Assembly (NCBI RefSeq): GCF_003625485.1
Contig: NZ_RAIR01000006.1
Span: 154,350-218,349 of the forward strand
Length of the DNA: 64,000 nt
Origin: Butyrivibrio sp. CB08
Lineage (GTDB): Bacteria; Bacillota; Clostridia; Lachnospirales; Lachnospiraceae
Direction of reading: 5' to 3'
Below the pieces are notes generated by a model. That model did no database searches and was not told the origin of the DNA. It saw only the letters and a program-made list of their open reading frames with translations. Each line of letters begins with the position of its first letter. Position 1 is the first letter of the stretch. Position numbers and translations under genes: made by a program. Shown here piece after piece: positions 37,035 to 45,490 of this stretch.

Positions 37035-38462
37035 TTGGCTAAGTATCTGAAATATGGATATCTGATCATAATAAGTGCAGTCCTGCCCCTGTATATGGAG
37101 CGTGGGTACTACCAGCTGGGAGAGAGAAAAGGAATAGCCTTTATGGTTATAGGCCTTTTCTTTGCTCTTCTTTTTTTGCTTGTCCAGAACAGGAAGTTTA
37201 TTCAGACGGATAAGCTCCCATCCCACCTATCTTACGGATTATGTGTATTTCTATTTTCTAATATCCTGACCTTCATCTATTCAATGGACAAGAAGATCAG
37301 CTTTCTTGGCCTTTCCGGTTGGAGATTTGGACTTGTCTCTATCCTTCTTATGGTCTTCTTTTTCTATGTGTTCTATGACGGCGAAAAGATAAGTGGCTAT
37401 GTCCTTGCAGCAGTGATGATAACGCCATTTCTTGAGGCGATCCTGTCTATCGCCAACCGATTTTCAATTTATCCCTTTGAAATCTATGGGAGAGATCCTG
37501 CATTTCTTGCAACCATCGGAAATATCAACTGGCTTGTGGGGTATTTCTCTGTATTTGTCCCCCTTGGGATAGGACTGTGCTATACAAGAGACCTCTTTTC
37601 CAGGCAGTTTTTCCTGTGCGCAGTATACGTTCTGGTGACACTTACGGCACTTATGCTTCAGGGGAGCGATAGCGCGACGCTGGTGGTTGCAGCAAGCTTC
37701 GTTGTCCTGTTGTTCTTCTCAATTGGAGAGAGGCAAAGTTTCAGGAAGTATCTGGCACTTGTGTTTATCCTTGGCCTGTCCATGGAAAGTGCCTGCATTC
37801 TCTATATGAATTATGAAAAGAGCTATTCCTATACTGAGAATCTCCCTCTGACTGTCTGTAACATGCACGTGGGACTTATCCTTATGGCCTTCGTGTTTTT
37901 CATCTTCTGTATCTCACATCTGTTTGAGGCCGTGGGTTTTAGCTTTTTGGAAAAGACCTATCGCTATATCGCAGGTTTTATCGTGGCTTTGCTTCTTCTT
38001 ACTGCAGCATATTATGTCCTTATCTCTTTTGACTATAAAATGGGAAATGGCAGGGGACTTATCTACAGCATGAGTATTGATATGTTTGGCAGGATGGACC
38101 CTGTAAGGATGCTCTTTGGAGCAGGGCAGGACTGCTATAGCGTTTACGCATACTCTGACCTGGAGACTGCGGATTCCCTTTTAAACATATTTGGTGGGAA
38201 TATCCTCACAAACGCGCACTGCGCGCCTCTTACAATTCTTATTGAGAGAGGTCTCTTTGGACTGTTTTCCTATATTCTGCTTATAGCTCTTTTGGCAAAA
38301 GAGATCCTGGCGCAAAAAAATAAGCACGCCAGGGTTATCAGCGCACTTATTTTATCGTCTTATTTAATTAACAGTTTTGTTTCCTTTGATCTGGTGATAT
38401 CTACCCCATATCTGTTCCTGGCGCTTGCCATCTGCCTCTCTCAAAAAGAGGTCATGAATTAA
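37035..38462 (+). CDS. O-antigen ligase-like polytopic membrane protein
   Basis: 475 residues with about 11-12 transmembrane helices and a large extracytoplasmic loop region in the C-terminal half (around GNGRGLIYSMSIDMFGRMDPVRMLFGAGQD). This is the pattern of the Wzy_C/O-antigen ligase superfamily. The conserved GRGLIYS and the following NAHCAPLTILIERGLFGLF fit the R/H loop of these ligases or polymerases. It probably links or polymerises surface glycans. Start is TTG (37035) with GGGGAGAA 8 nt upstream. It lies 13 nt after the pseudouridine synthase and overlaps the convergent downstream gene by 11 nt. Confidence 0.75.
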   Translation: MAKYLKYGYLIIISAVLPLYMERGYYQLGERKGIAFMVIGLFFALLFLLVQNRKFIQTDKLPSHLSYGLCVFLFSNILTFIYSMDKKISFLGLSGWRFGLVSILLMVFFFYVFYDGEKISGYVLAAVMITPFLEAILSIANRFSIYPFEIYGRDPAFLATIGNINWLVGYFSVFVPLGIGLCYTRDLFSRQFFLCAVYVLVTLTALMLQGSDSATLVVAASFVVLLFFSIGERQSFRKYLALVFILGLSMESACILYMNYEKSYSYTENLPLTVCNMHVGLILMAFVFFIFCISHLFEAVGFSFLEKTYRYIAGFIVALLLLTAAYYVLISFDYKMGNGRGLIYSMSIDMFGRMDPVRMLFGAGQDCYSVYAYSDLETADSLLNIFGGNILTNAHCAPLTILIERGLFGLFSYILLIALLAKEILAQKNKHARVISALILSSYLINSFVSFDLVISTPYLFLALAICLSQKEVMN

Positions 38463-38940
38463 AATCCGGAACAGGGATGGTGTCATCCAGCTCGTGGAAG
38501 AAGGATCTGGTCCTTACAAGACCAGCCTTTGCATCTTTGTACTCGTACAGGAAGCGTTCGCTTATATTTTCTTCCCCATACATCTGAACACGGCCAGCGT
38601 AGGCATTTAAGATGGACACATAGTGTTTGTCCTGATTGAACACATGGAAAATCTCGTCCTTCCTTCTGCGCGGATGTTTGCTGGCAAACTTCCTGATGTC
38701 AAGCTGAAGATCCACAGCCAGAGGTCTCTCTCTCTTTCTTACGCTGTGAAGAAGGTCTTTGTACTGCCCTTCATCGATCTTTTTAAGCTTGTCTGTGAAC
38801 TCGAGACAGCATGCGTTGTCAGGAAGATGAAGCCTTACCCGGTCCTGACCGTATACATCCTCGATTTCAGCAACTACTGCTGGATCCAGCGGTTTTCCAC
38901 TGTAATCCAAAATGATAACCTTGTCCCCAATTTTGTACAT
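38452..38940 (-). CDS. uncharacterised protein with N-terminal SH3-like segment
   Basis: 162 residues from the ATG at 38940, 5 nt behind GGAGG (GTG at 38946 is an alternative). The first 60 residues look like a small KOW/SH3-like beta barrel (MYKIGDKVIILDYSGKPLD, then VYGQDRVRLHLPD). The rest is charged, with KFASKHPRRRKDEIFHVF and an aromatic C-terminus. No signal peptide or membrane helix. No family was recognised. It is transcribed alone and converges on the O-antigen ligase-like gene. Confidence 0.75.
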   Translation of the reverse strand: MYKIGDKVIILDYSGKPLDPAVVAEIEDVYGQDRVRLHLPDNACCLEFTDKLKKIDEGQYKDLLHSVRKRERPLAVDLQLDIRKFASKHPRRRKDEIFHVFNQDKHYVSILNAYAGRVQMYGEENISERFLYEYKDAKAGLVRTRSFFHELDDTIPVPDFNS

Positions 38941-39020
38941 AAACACCTCCTGAAATGGATGTTTCTACTACCTATATCATACCATATATCGATAATATTT
39001 TTCCTCTGAGATGTATTAAG

Positions 39021-40361
39021 TTATTTGCCGTTTGCCTTCTGAAGATTCTTTGGAAGTACCTTTGGAAGAGTGACTACAAAGCGGATCATGTGGTCGCCGT
39101 CCCGAAGAGCTGTGATCTCGCCGCCGTGGGAATTGGCTATGGCTCTTGCTACAGAAAGGCCTATTCCGTAGCCCCCGGTTTCTCTGCTTCTTGAAGAATC
39201 TGCCCGATAGAACCTGTCAAAGAGTCTGTCAAGATTCCCTTCCGGAATGCAGTCGCAGGTGTTTGATACTTCAAGAACGATGTTTTTGTTCTTTGAAAGA
39301 GATACATTTATGCTGCCATTATCTGAAGAGTACTTCATGGCGTTGTCCAAAAGAAGCGAAGTCAGCTGGGTAATGGAGTTTTTGTCTCCGGTTAAGTGGA
39401 TGCCATCTTCGATATCCATCTGGTACTTCTTGTCTTTTGATTCAGCGATGGCTTCGAAGGACTGAGAAGTCTCTTTTACTGCGGCGCTCATGTCAAAGTC
39501 TGAAAATACAACGTGCATGCGCTCTTCATCCATGCGGGATAAAGTGAGCATGTTTTTAACAAGGGAGTTCATCCTCTTGACCTGGTTCTTGATGCTGCCT
39601 GTCCACTCGCTCTTTCCTGATTCAAGCTCCAAGACGTCCACGTTTGCTGAGATGACAGCCAGAGGAGTCTTAAGTTCGTGGCCCGCATCAGTGATGAAGC
39701 GTTTTTGTTTTTCAAGGGATTCCACGACAGGAGCAACTGCCTGACCTGAAAAGAGAAATACCAGGATGAACATAGCAAGCAGAGCAAAGGCACCGATAAG
39801 AAGTGTCTGCCCAAGGAGCTTGTAGACGTTTATTATCTGGGAGCTAAGGTCCGTAAAGACTACGATGGTGCTGCCATCAGCGTTTTTCCCGGTCTTAAAT
39901 CTGTAGGAGTGATAAAAGCCCTTTTCCCGTCCGCTGTTATAGACGGAAGTGGCATATTCTCTGGCGTTTTCCTCTGAGATGAAGATGATGTTTCTGGTAT
40001 TTATCTCAGATACAGTTCCTGACTGATCAAATCTTACCCAGAAATATCTGGCCATATAGGGCATTTCAGCGGATCTTGCATTGTTAAGAAAGTCAAAGGC
40101 GAAAGGATCAACCGGGTTTCTGAAGGGATCTCTTGAACGGTCAAAGCCCTGAGGTCCACCGTTATCGCGGGGCATAAAGTCGTCTTTTATCTGTCCCGGG
40201 AAATATCCGTCGTTGGTTGTAAGGATATTAAGAAGATTGTCCGCGTCATTCACCATCTGGAATATGTTGACCAGGTTTATTACTGCGATCATTATGGCCA
40301 GCACCAGAAGAAGGGATAAAGTAGCGGTTATTACGAACTTTTTTCGAAGTTTATTTACCAT
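39021..40361 (-). CDS. sensor histidine kinase
   Basis: 446 residues. Transmembrane helix 1 (about 8-33), an extracellular domain of about 150 residues rich in Asp/Pro/Phe, and helix 2 (about 183-208) are followed directly by the H-box DAGHELKTPLAVISANVDVL near residue 228; no clear HAMP domain is seen. The ATPase domain has N (LLLDNAMKYSSDNG) and a G2-like GGYGIGLSVARAIA. Start ATG 40361 is 15 nt after the response regulator. The short spacing and family type resemble the VanS/CovS-like group. The signal is unknown. Confidence 0.92.
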   Translation of the reverse strand: MVNKLRKKFVITATLSLLLVLAIMIAVINLVNIFQMVNDADNLLNILTTNDGYFPGQIKDDFMPRDNGGPQGFDRSRDPFRNPVDPFAFDFLNNARSAEMPYMARYFWVRFDQSGTVSEINTRNIIFISEENAREYATSVYNSGREKGFYHSYRFKTGKNADGSTIVVFTDLSSQIINVYKLLGQTLLIGAFALLAMFILVFLFSGQAVAPVVESLEKQKRFITDAGHELKTPLAVISANVDVLELESGKSEWTGSIKNQVKRMNSLVKNMLTLSRMDEERMHVVFSDFDMSAAVKETSQSFEAIAESKDKKYQMDIEDGIHLTGDKNSITQLTSLLLDNAMKYSSDNGSINVSLSKNKNIVLEVSNTCDCIPEGNLDRLFDRFYRADSSRSRETGGYGIGLSVARAIANSHGGEITALRDGDHMIRFVVTLPKVLPKNLQKANGK

Positions 40362-40376
40362 GTAAGGTTCCTCTTT

Positions 40377-41054
40377 TTAAGAAGAGAGCTCGTTTATTGA
40401 GTATCCAACACCTCTTGAGGCCTTGATCTCGCAGGTGGCTTCAAGGGATGATAGTTTCTTGCGAAGGCTAGAGATATAAACCCAGACAACATTGACGTCA
40501 GCTTCGCCGTCAGCCCAGATGCGGTCCATGAAGGAATCAACGGAGATTATCCTTCCGGGAGAAGTCATAAGCATCTCCATCATCTGAAATTCTCTTCCGG
40601 AGAGGTGGATGCTCTCGTGACCTGGAGTTACGAGCTCATAACCGGATCTGTTAAGCGTCAGGTTTCCGCAGGTGAGGTCTGCGGGAGCAAAATCCTCTTT
40701 TCTACGCAGCATGGCTCTTACCCTTGCAAGAAGCTCACCCATGTCAAAGGGCTTTGGAAGATAATCGTCAGCACCTAGGTCAAGACCCTTTATCCTGTCC
40801 TCGACCTCAGTTTTGGCGGTAAGGAACAGTACTGGAGTTGAGAGACCCTTGGCTCTTATGTTTTTTAGGACCTCCATTCCGTCCATACCAGGCATCATGA
40901 TGTCCAGGATAATTCCGTCATAGTCCCCCGTAAGGGCGTAGTCCAAAGCATCGGTTCCGTTATATACTGCATCAACAGTGTAGTTGCTGTGTTTTAGGAT
41001 CGCGATAAGAGCATTCGACAGCTCTTTTTCATCATCGGCCAAAAGAAGCTTCAT
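40377..41054 (-). CDS. OmpR-family response regulator
   Basis: Receiver domain from MKLLLADDEKELSNALIAIL (acidic DDE), phospho-acceptor in IILDIMMPGMDGMEVL near residue 48, and the Lys in YLPKPFDMGEL. A winged-helix DNA-binding domain with LSGREFQMMEMLMTSPG and RGVGYSI follows. ATG 41054 is preferred to 41060 because AAGGAGA then stands 7 nt upstream. First gene of a regulator-kinase operon. Confidence 0.93.
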   Translation of the reverse strand: MKLLLADDEKELSNALIAILKHSNYTVDAVYNGTDALDYALTGDYDGIILDIMMPGMDGMEVLKNIRAKGLSTPVLFLTAKTEVEDRIKGLDLGADDYLPKPFDMGELLARVRAMLRRKEDFAPADLTCGNLTLNRSGYELVTPGHESIHLSGREFQMMEMLMTSPGRIISVDSFMDRIWADGEADVNVVWVYISSLRKKLSSLEATCEIKASRGVGYSINELSS

Positions 41055-41154
41055 ATCCATTCTCCTTGTGGTTTATAATTGAAATGACTAAATTAATTGT
41101 ACCAAATCCTAAGAACAATGGCTATCTTGGCATTTGGTGGAAAGCGCGTGATCG

Positions 41155-42279
41155 GTGAAAAAGTTTAGCATAACAGGATTCCTTGTGGGCATAATGCTTG
41201 GTGTGAGCGCAGCATTAAACGTGGCAGCCTGGATAAGCACAGGGTTTTCTGATCTTTATACTAAGAAAATATTCATGGTGATCATGGAAAAGTACGGAAG
41301 ATTAACCAGCAGAGCGCCCTTTTCCGTAGGGGAGATTATGCTGATCGTATGCTTCTTGCTTGTTCTGGCACTTTTGGCGTACCTGGTATTATGGCTCATT
41401 TCCGGCATCAGATCTGCATTTGGGAAAAGAGATAGCTCTTTTTCCAAAGTGTTTGGCAAAATCATGGCGGTATTCCTGTCCTTTGTGGTCCTTCTTATGA
41501 CTTTAAACTGCTTTATCCTGTACCACTGCAGCCAGGTTGCGGTGGCTGAAAACCATAGAGATGACTACACCGTTGAGGAGCTTGCAGCCTTAAGGGACTT
41601 CCTGGTAACTAAATGCAATAAAATGGCTGAAGAGATGCCAAGAGATAAAAAGGGAAATGTTGTCTACGAAGGTGACATGAAGGAGATGGCAAAAGCATCC
41701 ATGAAAAACCTTGAAGGCAGCTATGACAGGCTTGGAGGATTCTATGTTACCCCCAAGGAGCTGACTTTTTCAGGGTTTATGAGCCAGCAGTATATGCAGG
41801 GGTACTATTTCCCTTTCTCCATGGAGGCCAACATCAACAAAGAGATGTACATCATGAACAAGCCATTTACCATGTGCCACGAGCTGTCCCACACCCACGG
41901 ATACATCTATGAGGACGAGGCGAATTTCCTGGGCTTTCTTGGGTGCGTAAAATCTGAGGATGAGATCTTTAACTACAGTGGATATCTGGGAGTTTTGGCC
42001 TATGTGAACAATGACTTCTACAAGTCGGTATCTGAAGAGGAATACAAAAGTCACGTGGCAATATCAAAGAGAGTTCGCTACGACAGCCAGTTCCTTACAG
42101 ACGAGGCCTGGGAGGAAGTTGAGAAAAGAGCTATCCTTGACACGGAAACGGTTAAGAAGGCAGCAGACACCTTTATAGATACGAACCTTAAGGCCAACGG
42201 AATATCAAGCGGAAAGGCCAGCTACAGCCATGTGGTTGGGCTTCTTCTAGACTATTACAGCGAGAACCCGTATAATTAG
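41155..42279 (+). CDS. DUF3810 membrane protein with zinc-metalloprotease motif
   Basis: 374 residues. Three N-terminal hydrophobic segments (about 7-30, 58-85 and 101-125), then an extracytoplasmic domain containing TMCHELSHTHGYIYEDEANFLG near residue 239. This is an HExxH-like HELSH with a downstream Glu, the zinc-protease pattern of DUF3810 proteins. The substrate is unknown. Start is GTG at 41155; the Shine-Dalgarno is weak. It is divergent from the regulator-kinase operon and followed by a lipoprotein gene 31 nt later, probably in the same operon. Confidence 0.83.
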   Translation: MKKFSITGFLVGIMLGVSAALNVAAWISTGFSDLYTKKIFMVIMEKYGRLTSRAPFSVGEIMLIVCFLLVLALLAYLVLWLISGIRSAFGKRDSSFSKVFGKIMAVFLSFVVLLMTLNCFILYHCSQVAVAENHRDDYTVEELAALRDFLVTKCNKMAEEMPRDKKGNVVYEGDMKEMAKASMKNLEGSYDRLGGFYVTPKELTFSGFMSQQYMQGYYFPFSMEANINKEMYIMNKPFTMCHELSHTHGYIYEDEANFLGFLGCVKSEDEIFNYSGYLGVLAYVNNDFYKSVSEEEYKSHVAISKRVRYDSQFLTDEAWEEVEKRAILDTETVKKAADTFIDTNLKANGISSGKASYSHVVGLLLDYYSENPYN

Positions 42280-42310
42280 ACCTTGTTAGATTAAGATTTT
42301 GGAGATAGAA

Positions 42311-42997
42311 ATGACTAGAAAAAAGATCCTTATACCAATACTTATAGCAGCCATGGCGCTTGCGTTCACAGCCTGCGGACCTTCAGATGAGAAGCTGGCT
42401 GAGGCTGAGACTGCAAGAAATCTTCTTGTGGAAGCCAAGACCGGAGCGGAGGAGACCTATCTTAATATAACAGATGAGTCCCAGAAGAGCGCTCTTGATG
42501 AGCTCTCCGAAAAAGAAGCCCAGATAGAGGCCATGGACTTTTCCAAGATGAATGATAAAAAGATCGATGAGATCCTTCCTGGGATAAATGAGCTCACCGA
42601 GAAATACCAGGGCATTCAGGGAAATCTTTCTGATACGTTAAAGACAGAGACAGAAGTTAAAGTAGAAAAAGAAAAGCACACTGAACTGACAGTGTACTTT
42701 GTAAATAAGACAGGATTAAACCTGTCAAAGATTGTACTTCATGATCTTACTCAGGACAGCTACAGCGATAACTTCATTGGCGATGGAGTGCTCCTGGGTG
42801 ACGGATACACTCTCATGGGAGCTGCTCTTGATATCTACGCTGATAGCAGTAGCTGGGAGTTTATCGTTGCTGATGAAGCTGGTACAGACCACATTCTTAC
42901 CTGCGACAGCTTAAAGGGTATCAGCAAGGAAAACACTCCTGTTGAGCTTACTTACGACCCTGCTACCGGAGAGGGATCAGCTGTTTTGTCCCATTAA
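42311..42997 (+). CDS. putative lipoprotein
   Basis: 228 residues from the ATG at 42311 with GGAG 6-9 nt upstream. A lipoprotein signal peptide with lipobox LAFTAC puts the lipidated Cys at about residue 22. A Glu/Lys-rich helical region (about 30-115) and a beta-rich C-terminal domain (about 120-228, TELTVYFVNKTGLNLSKI and later LTCDSLKGISKENTP) follow. No family recognised. It follows the DUF3810 gene and overlaps the convergent fur-like gene by 21 nt. Confidence 0.8.
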   Translation: MTRKKILIPILIAAMALAFTACGPSDEKLAEAETARNLLVEAKTGAEETYLNITDESQKSALDELSEKEAQIEAMDFSKMNDKKIDEILPGINELTEKYQGIQGNLSDTLKTETEVKVEKEKHTELTVYFVNKTGLNLSKIVLHDLTQDSYSDNFIGDGVLLGDGYTLMGAALDIYADSSSWEFIVADEAGTDHILTCDSLKGISKENTPVELTYDPATGEGSAVLSH

Positions 42998-43447
42998 CTG
43001 TCTGCATTTTGTGCAGTAGCCATAGATCTCAAGCTGATGTCCTGTAACCTGGAAGTCAGGGATTGATTCCTTGATATCACCAGCGATATCGTGAAGAGGA
43101 CAGGCTTTGATCGGAATCTTGGTGTGGCAGTTAAGGCACACAGCGTAGTGTTTGTGAGTCTCTCTTTTGAGCTCATATACAGCGTTGTCCTCAGTGGACA
43201 GCACGGTCTTTATCACAACGCCTGCCTTTTCAAAAGCCAGGAGGTTTCTGTAAACAGTAGAAAAAGCATATTTTTCTTTTTCATCGCTCTTACCGAGGAT
43301 GTCAAAGATCTCAGCAGCCGAAAGAGGCTGGGAGGCAGAGCAGAGGACTTTCAAAATGTCTACTCTCTGTCTCGTTTTTTTTATGCTTTCCGGAAAAAAT
43401 TTATCAATAACTTCATCAAATGAACTTGCGTGGATTTTGCTGTTCAT
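42977..43447 (-). CDS. Fur-family metalloregulator
   Basis: 156 residues. Winged helix with TRQRVDILKVLCSASQPLSAAEIF, YAFSTVYRNLLAFEKAGV and a YEL strand. The dimerisation domain carries HKHYAVCLNCH and GYCTKCRQL, i.e. the two CxxC motifs of the structural zinc site. The exact metal specificity (Zur, Fur, PerR or Mur) cannot be read safely. CPLHDI and HKHY are closest to Zur-like proteins. It is the second gene after an ArsP_2-like permease, 18 nt apart. A perfect 23-bp Fur-type palindrome lies in front of the permease, so the operon is probably autoregulated. Confidence 0.9.
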   Translation of the reverse strand: MNSKIHASSFDEVIDKFFPESIKKTRQRVDILKVLCSASQPLSAAEIFDILGKSDEKEKYAFSTVYRNLLAFEKAGVVIKTVLSTEDNAVYELKRETHKHYAVCLNCHTKIPIKACPLHDIAGDIKESIPDFQVTGHQLEIYGYCTKCRQLMGQNS

Positions 43448-43465
43448 CTCTTTTACCTCAGATAA

Positions 43466-44362
43466 TTAAAAAGAAATTCCTAAAAGATCTACGATCATTC
43501 CTGCTACAGTACCAATTACAAACAGTAAAACTGCGATGTTGATGTTCTCTTTCTTTTCAGGATTAACTCTAAAGAGAACAAGAAGGCCGATACCTGCACC
43601 AACAAAAAGTCCGGACATCATGGTTCCCAAGGTGATCATGGAATCCATGTAGAGAGTTGTTATAAGAACTGAAGGTGCACAGTTTGGAATAAGTCCTATA
43701 AGGCCAGCAAGGATGTGGCTAATGATAGGATTGGTCTTAAGGAGCATGGAGAGGTGCTCTTCTCCGATGAGCTCGATAGCAGTGTTGAGGATAAGGGTCA
43801 GGCCAAGTACAAACAGGAAAATGTGGAAGGTATGAACAAAGGCTGACTTGGCAATGCCCTTAAATGATGTGTCCTCGTCGTCATCGCAGTGGCAGTGCTC
43901 TTTTTCACAGAGCTCGCTGATGCGGACAGGGTCGTCGATGGCCTTGCCCTTTGCTTTGTGATGGGCGTGAACAATAAGGTCGATGGCAAAACCAGCGATA
44001 ATACCGACAAAGGCCTTGAGAGCAAGGATCTTCACCATGGTTGCTACAGGGAACTGCTCAGATATCAAAAGAGGTATCATCTCGTCGGAAGTTGAAAGGT
44101 AGATGGCGATCAGAGTTCCAAGGGTAATGACACGTCCTGCGTACAGGTTTGAAGCTGCAGCTGAAAATCCGCACTGAGGAAATGCTCCAATAAGGCCTCC
44201 AAGGAGAGGTCCAAAGTGCTCAGTCTTCTGGACAACAGACTCTGTGAACTCAGCGGTCTTGTGCTCCAAATATTCCATAAGTAAATATGTCACAAAAAGG
44301 AATGGCAGTATCTTAACTGAGTCGATGACTGCATCCAGTACTATATCTAAAACCAGTTCCAT
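43466..44362 (-). CDS. ArsP_2-family putative heavy-metal exporter / permease
   Basis: 298 residues with about 8-10 transmembrane helices in two similar halves, each with a PQCGFSAAASN or PNCAPSVLITTLY loop (GAFPQCGFSAAASNLY near residue 60, GLIPNCAPSVLIT near 229). A cytoplasmic loop (about 150-175) is rich in possible metal ligands, CEKEHCHCDDDED. This fits the PF11449-type permeases annotated as arsenic efflux protein or putative manganese transporter. Substrate unknown; cotranscription with a Fur-family regulator points to a divalent metal. Start ATG 44362 with GGAGGA 6 nt upstream. Confidence 0.82.
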   Translation of the reverse strand: MELVLDIVLDAVIDSVKILPFLFVTYLLMEYLEHKTAEFTESVVQKTEHFGPLLGGLIGAFPQCGFSAAASNLYAGRVITLGTLIAIYLSTSDEMIPLLISEQFPVATMVKILALKAFVGIIAGFAIDLIVHAHHKAKGKAIDDPVRISELCEKEHCHCDDDEDTSFKGIAKSAFVHTFHIFLFVLGLTLILNTAIELIGEEHLSMLLKTNPIISHILAGLIGLIPNCAPSVLITTLYMDSMITLGTMMSGLFVGAGIGLLVLFRVNPEKKENINIAVLLFVIGTVAGMIVDLLGISF

Positions 44363-44385
44363 TGAAATGTCCTCCTTGGTAATTG

Positions 44386-44408
44386 CAAATGCAAATCATT
44401 TGCATTTG
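44386..44408. promoter_or_regulatory. Fur-family operator, perfect 11-1-11 palindrome
   Basis: CAAATGCAAAT, a central C at 44397, and the exact inverse complement ATTTGCATTTG. The core TGCAAAT-C-ATTTGCA has the 7-1-7 symmetry of Fur-family boxes. It lies 24 bp upstream of the permease ATG, where it can block transcription of the permease-fur operon. Confidence 0.85.
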
Positions 44409-44434
44409 GAAAATGGGCAAAAAAATAAGCATTA

Positions 44435-44505
44435 AGCGGGTGATGGGAATCGAACCCACGTATCCAGCTTGGAAGGCTGGTGTTCTACCATTGAACTACA
44501 CCCGC
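44435..44505 (-). tRNA. tRNA-Gly (UCC anticodon)
   Basis: The minus strand folds into a complete cloverleaf: acceptor GCGGGTG/CACCCGC, D arm GTTC...GAAC, anticodon arm CCAGC-CTTCCAA-GCTGG (anticodon TCC), T arm GTGGG-TTCGATT-CCCAT, discriminator U. CCA is not encoded. 71 nt. It stands alone between the Fur operator and the suf operon. Confidence 0.97.
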
Positions 44506-44524
44506 ATGGTGCTGACAAGATGTT

Positions 44525-44553
44525 ATTTTACTTAACTTTATATGGTATGTCAA
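44525..44553 (-). promoter_or_regulatory. tRNA-Gly promoter
   Basis: Minus-strand TTGACA (44548-44553), 17-bp spacer, TAAAAT (44525-44530); the start site would be about 13 nt before the tRNA 5' end. Confidence 0.85.
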
Positions 44554-44619
44554 GGGCTTTTATGGTAAACTTTTCTTTGGCTTGTGGCAAAAAAGGCTAC
44601 GTGCCAAAATCTAAGCCGA

Positions 44620-44668
44620 TTGACAAGTATAATGTGCGGTGCTATCATTTTCCTACCAAGTTGCTAGG
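44620..44668 (+). promoter_or_regulatory. suf operon promoter with overlapping palindrome
   Basis: Consensus TTGACA (44620-44625), 17-bp spacer, TATCAT (44643-44648). The 17-bp near-palindrome CCTACCAAGTTGCTAGG (44652-44668; one mismatched pair) covers the expected start site and is a likely operator for an Fe-S or cysteine-responsive Rrf2-type regulator. The leader to sufC is about 78 nt. Promoter strong; regulator inferred. Confidence 0.7.
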
Positions 44669-44733
44669 AAAAGTTAGCAGCGCCAGTTTTTGCGTGTTAA
44701 TAGTAATGTTTTTTATAAAGAAAGGAAATACAC

Positions 44734-45489
44734 ATGTCAGAGCAGTCTTTGTTACAGGTAAAGGATTTATCAGTTTCTATCGATAATGAACTTCCTATTC
44801 TCCATAATATCAATCTTGATATCAAGCCAGGTGAGACCCATGTACTTATGGGACCAAACGGCGCAGGTAAATCAACTCTTGGATTTACCCTTATGGGAAA
44901 CCCACACTACTGCGTAACAGGCGGTAAGATCCTCTTTGAAGGAGAAGATGTCACTGATCTTTCTGCTGATAAGAGAGCCAAGGCAGGAATGTTCTTATCT
45001 TTCCAGAATCCATATGAAGTACCAGGTATCTCAATGGGAAGTTTTATCAGAAACGCTTACCATTCTCTGACAGGAGCACCTGTTAAGCTTCTTCAGTTCC
45101 AGAAATCCCTTAAGGCTTCAATGGAAGTTCTTTCTATGGATGAGTCCTACGCAGACAGAGATCTTAACGTAGGTTTTTCAGGTGGTGAGAAAAAGAAGGC
45201 TGAGATCCTTCAGCTTCTTATGATGAACCCTAAGTTCGCGATCCTTGATGAGACTGATTCAGGTCTTGATGTAGACGCAGTCCGCACAGTATCCAAGGGT
45301 ATCGAGGAGTATCAGAAAAAGAAAGACGGCGCTCTTCTTATTATTACTCACAGCACCAAGATCTTAGAGTCACTTCACGTTGATTACACTCACGTCCTTG
45401 TTAAGGGAGAGATTGTTCACACTGGTGACGGAACACTTGTTGATGAGATCAATGAGCATGGTTTTGAGAGATTTTTAAAAGAGGATTAA
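44734..45489 (+). CDS. sufC: Fe-S cluster assembly ATPase SufC
   Basis: ABC-type ATPase of the SufBCD scaffold. Walker A LMGPNGAGKSTLGF near residue 37, signature FSGGEKKKAEILQLL near 150 with the SufC-specific Glu-Lys-Lys-Lys, Walker B FAILDETDSGLDVDA and the H-loop ITHSTKI. 251 residues is normal. First gene of sufCBDSU; AAAGGAA lies 8 nt before the ATG and sufB starts 1 nt after its stop. Confidence 0.97.
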   Translation: MSEQSLLQVKDLSVSIDNELPILHNINLDIKPGETHVLMGPNGAGKSTLGFTLMGNPHYCVTGGKILFEGEDVTDLSADKRAKAGMFLSFQNPYEVPGISMGSFIRNAYHSLTGAPVKLLQFQKSLKASMEVLSMDESYADRDLNVGFSGGEKKKAEILQLLMMNPKFAILDETDSGLDVDAVRTVSKGIEEYQKKKDGALLIITHSTKILESLHVDYTHVLVKGEIVHTGDGTLVDEINEHGFERFLKED

Positions 45490-45490
45490 T

